Assembly (NCBI GenBank): GCA_009930115.1
Contig: RZYY01000014.1
Location: forward strand, 1 to 38,405
Origin: Sphingobacteriia bacterium
GTDB taxonomy: Bacteria > Bacteroidota > Bacteroidia > Bacteroidales > 4484-276
Direction: 5' to 3'
Length of the DNA: 38,405 nt
Part shown: piece after piece, positions 35,736 through 38,405 of the stretch
Layout of the letters: each line of letters starts with the position of its first letter
How positions within the stretch are numbered: the first letter of the stretch is position 1
Translations under genes and position numbers: made by a program
The notes under the pieces: model-generated
Seen by the model: only the letters and a program-made list of their open reading frames with translations
Told to the model about the DNA's origin: nothing
Database searches by the model: none

Positions 35736-38405
35736 ATGAAAACTACTGTGTTACTTAGCCGGATTATCTTCATCCTATTTATACTGACATGGTTTATTTC
35801 AGTTCAGTCTCAGGTGTTGAAGAAAGAAAAACCCATCATCCTTAAACACTGGATGAGTCCTGAAGAGGCAAAATTAAAGCATCTAATCGGCAAAGATGCA
35901 ACATCTACTGATCCGCCTCCCGGACCTGTTACCAATTTTGCTGAATACGAAAAAATGCAGGCTGTCTTAATTCGCTATGAGTTTGGTATTTCTTATCAAC
36001 TTATCGCGGCAATGTCACAGGAATGTGGTGTTACAACAATTGTTGCCAGTCAGCCAGAACAAAATACGGTGACCAATCAATATCAAAATAATGGAGTAAA
36101 CCTGGCGAATTGTACATTTATTATAGCCCCAACCAATAGCTATTGGACACGCGATTATGGTCCCTGGTTTGTTTTTGATGGTAATGATGAAATTGGAATC
36201 GTGGATTTTGAATACAACCGTCCAAGGCCGCAGGATAATGCTATTCCTCAGAAAGTTGCGGAGCATCTGGGAATCAATTATTTCAAAACTGATTTACTTC
36301 ATACAGGAGGGAATTACATGACCGACGGATTTGGCGTTTCAGCATCCACAACTATAGTATGGACTGAAAACACCAATTACACTCACGATCAGATTGCCCA
36401 GATTATGCAGGATTATTACGGTATTCACACTTATCATGTAGTGCCGGATCCTAATAACACCTATATTGACCACATTGATTGCTGGGGCAAATTTCTTGCA
36501 CCGGACAAAATTTTAATCAGGTCTGTACCTGCAACACATTCGCAATACGATGAACTTGAGCAGACAGCAGCCTATTTTGCCTCCCTGACCTCTTCTTATG
36601 GAACACCTATGCAGGTTTTCAGGGTTTATACACCGAACAATCAACCCTATACTAACTCGCTCATTTTAAACAAAAGGGTTTTTGTTCCGATTATGAACTC
36701 TTCATGGGACGATGATGCCATAGCAGTTTATCAGGAAGCCATGCCTGGCTATGAAATACTTGGTTTAACAGGCAGCTGGGAATCTACCGATGCATTGCAC
36801 TGTCGAACGAAAGGAATTGCCGATTTGCAAAAGGTTTACATCCGTCATTTACCTTTGCTTGCTGAGCAGCCTGTTCAACCTTCCTACGATATTGAAGCTA
36901 CGGTAAAGGCTTTTAGTGGTGAACCATTATACCCGGATTCTGTTCTGGCTTTTTACCGGGTTAACGGAGGTGATTGGCAGACAGTTTCATTAACCAATAC
37001 TTCAGGACAGGAGTATTCAGGATCTCTTCCGACTGCACCTCAGGGCAGTCAGATTGATTATTATCTGTATGCAGCTGATCAGAGCGGACAGCGAATTACC
37101 CAGCCTTTGATCGGTGCAGCAGATCCATTCACTTTTTTTGTTGGATCACAGGCATTTGCACAGATTTCTGTTTCGCCTGAAGAGATTTCCGCCACAGCAA
37201 TGCAAGGACAATCCGCCTATGAAAATCTTTTAATTTGCAATTACGGAGATTTGGAGTTATACTTTACTATAACATCTAATTCTTCTGTTTATGAGTTGGT
37301 TCAGATGACTGTTTCTGACAGTCCATCAGCCAGTGCATACAATTATAATACATACACTGAAAATGGATGGACAGATCTTCCTGTAATTAATAACGGAACT
37401 TTGGCTGGCGTTGAAATTAATTATTCCTGGTCATCGGATGACTGGCCTGAAGAGGGTAGTTTTATGATCGAGTCACCTTCAGGAACAACTGCTGTTATCG
37501 CTTCAGGTAATCCGACCGGAGTTTATTCAGTTGAAATGGATGTGTTTGCCGGAGAAGAAATTAATGGTAACTGGAAGCTTTGGATAGAGGATACATATGG
37601 AGATGGAGGCCACAGCGCTTCCGGTATTTCTGTCAGCTTTAGTATAGAAGTGAACGTACCTGAATGGCTTTCAGTTGGAGTGTCTTCAGGTGTTGTATCT
37701 CCAGGCGAATGTATGGATATTTCGATAGCCATGTCTGCAAGTGAGTTAGAACCTGGCATGCATGAAGGTTCACTTCTCATTGCTTCAAATGATCCCAACC
37801 AGCCGGAAATTACCGTTCCTGTTCATTTTGATGTTACAGCTGCCCAGGATGTGACAGTTACACCTGATACTTTATGGTTTCTAACCCTTGACGATATGAA
37901 CAATGGGAAATTGTTTACCATTCATAATCCTTCCGAATACAGTATCTGGATAAACGATATCACCGAAAATGGAAATAACTTTGACTGGATGATAGATCCT
38001 CCAATTCCGGCAATGCCTTACGAATTGCTTCCCGGTGAAGACCTTGATTTAAATGTTGTAATTATTATTCCGCCGTGGCAAAAACAATTTAATTTGTTGT
38101 TTGATGATCTTCAGGTAGCTACTGAATATGGGACACACAATGTTGTGGTTGCATGGGATTCAGATCTGATTGCCATTAATGCTTTACTCGAACCCGACAC
38201 CCTCTTTTTCACCGATCCTGAAACATACTGGTTACCTCAGACTGCATCCTTTACCAACACATCTAACCTTTCATTTTTTGTTTATGAAATCCAGCTTGAA
38301 GGTTTTGGAGACTTTGGATGGTGGGTAAGCAACTTGTCCGAAGACTTGCCTTGTTCGATCAATCCGGGCGAGTCCTTAACCTTTGATGTGCAGATAAACA
38401 TTCCG
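35736..38405 (+). CDS. Secreted peptidylarginine deiminase (PPAD-like, agmatine-deiminase superfamily) with P-domain-like and Ig/ASH-like C-terminal modules; 3' end beyond window
   Basis: Open + frame from ATG 35736 to the edge with no stop (missing from the ORF track). Signal peptide; SYWTRDYGPWF, DFEYNRPRP, HTGGNYMTDG, YIDHIDCWGKFLAPDKILIRSVP, QPYTNSLILNKRVFVP, STDALHCRTKGIAD. Confidence 0.93.
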   Translation, partial: MKTTVLLSRIIFILFILTWFISVQSQVLKKEKPIILKHWMSPEEAKLKHLIGKDATSTDPPPGPVTNFAEYEKMQAVLIRYEFGISYQLIAAMSQECGVTTIVASQPEQNTVTNQYQNNGVNLANCTFIIAPTNSYWTRDYGPWFVFDGNDEIGIVDFEYNRPRPQDNAIPQKVAEHLGINYFKTDLLHTGGNYMTDGFGVSASTTIVWTENTNYTHDQIAQIMQDYYGIHTYHVVPDPNNTYIDHIDCWGKFLAPDKILIRSVPATHSQYDELEQTAAYFASLTSSYGTPMQVFRVYTPNNQPYTNSLILNKRVFVPIMNSSWDDDAIAVYQEAMPGYEILGLTGSWESTDALHCRTKGIADLQKVYIRHLPLLAEQPVQPSYDIEATVKAFSGEPLYPDSVLAFYRVNGGDWQTVSLTNTSGQEYSGSLPTAPQGSQIDYYLYAADQSGQRITQPLIGAADPFTFFVGSQAFAQISVSPEEISATAMQGQSAYENLLICNYGDLELYFTITSNSSVYELVQMTVSDSPSASAYNYNTYTENGWTDLPVINNGTLAGVEINYSWSSDDWPEEGSFMIESPSGTTAVIASGNPTGVYSVEMDVFAGEEINGNWKLWIEDTYGDGGHSASGISVSFSIEVNVPEWLSVGVSSGVVSPGECMDISIAMSASELEPGMHEGSLLIASNDPNQPEITVPVHFDVTAAQDVTVTPDTLWFLTLDDMNNGKLFTIHNPSEYSIWINDITENGNNFDWMIDPPIPAMPYELLPGEDLDLNVVIIIPPWQKQFNLLFDDLQVATEYGTHNVVVAWDSDLIAINALLEPDTLFFTDPETYWLPQTASFTNTSNLSFFVYEIQLEGFGDFGWWVSNLSEDLPCSINPGESLTFDVQINIP

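Noticed and set aside
1-38405. CRISPR arrays, tRNA/rRNA genes, prophage, toxin-antitoxin or defence operons
   Set aside because: No spaced direct repeats, cloverleaf-like or rRNA sequences, integrases, phage structural genes or defence families recognised on reading both strands.

Overview
The window is a stretch of Bacteroidota chromosome, judged from SusC/SusD, T9SS-type and CHU_C proteins and TTTG/TAnnTTTG promoters. Roughly 1-15.8 kb is a minus-strand polysaccharide-utilisation locus (PUL), most consistent with a laminarin / beta-1,3-glucan system: a membrane-tethered propeller/Y_Y_Y/LuxR regulator, SusC, SusD, two surface glycan-binding-type lipoproteins (one with three tandem copies of a ~150-aa domain), two GH16 lipoproteins, an MFS sugar porter, and a clan GH-A hydrolase running off the left edge. 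About 16-35.5 kb is mostly housekeeping: merR, M23 peptidase, alaS, DUF3089 lipoprotein, rpsP, rimM, tRNA1Val methyltransferase, clpB, CoA-binding protein, CHU_C protein, dnaA, LMW-PTP, PLP dehydratase, RsmI-like methyltransferase, pyrD, DUF5606 and pepD. The right edge holds a large secreted protein that is absent from the supplied ORF track because it has no stop in the window. It is a close relative of the Porphyromonas gingivalis peptidylarginine deiminase (PPAD), with the catalytic and C-terminal-Arg-binding residues apparently conserved at matching spacing, followed by a different multi-domain C-terminus. Non-coding signals include strong intergenic hairpins inside the PUL, a clear SusC promoter, a palindromic divergent promoter between the M23 gene and alaS, a terminator between rpsP and rimM, and a 168-bp MITE-like element with perfect 18-bp inverted ends. 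No CRISPR, rRNA or tRNA genes were recognised. All family assignments are from reading the translations, without database searches.
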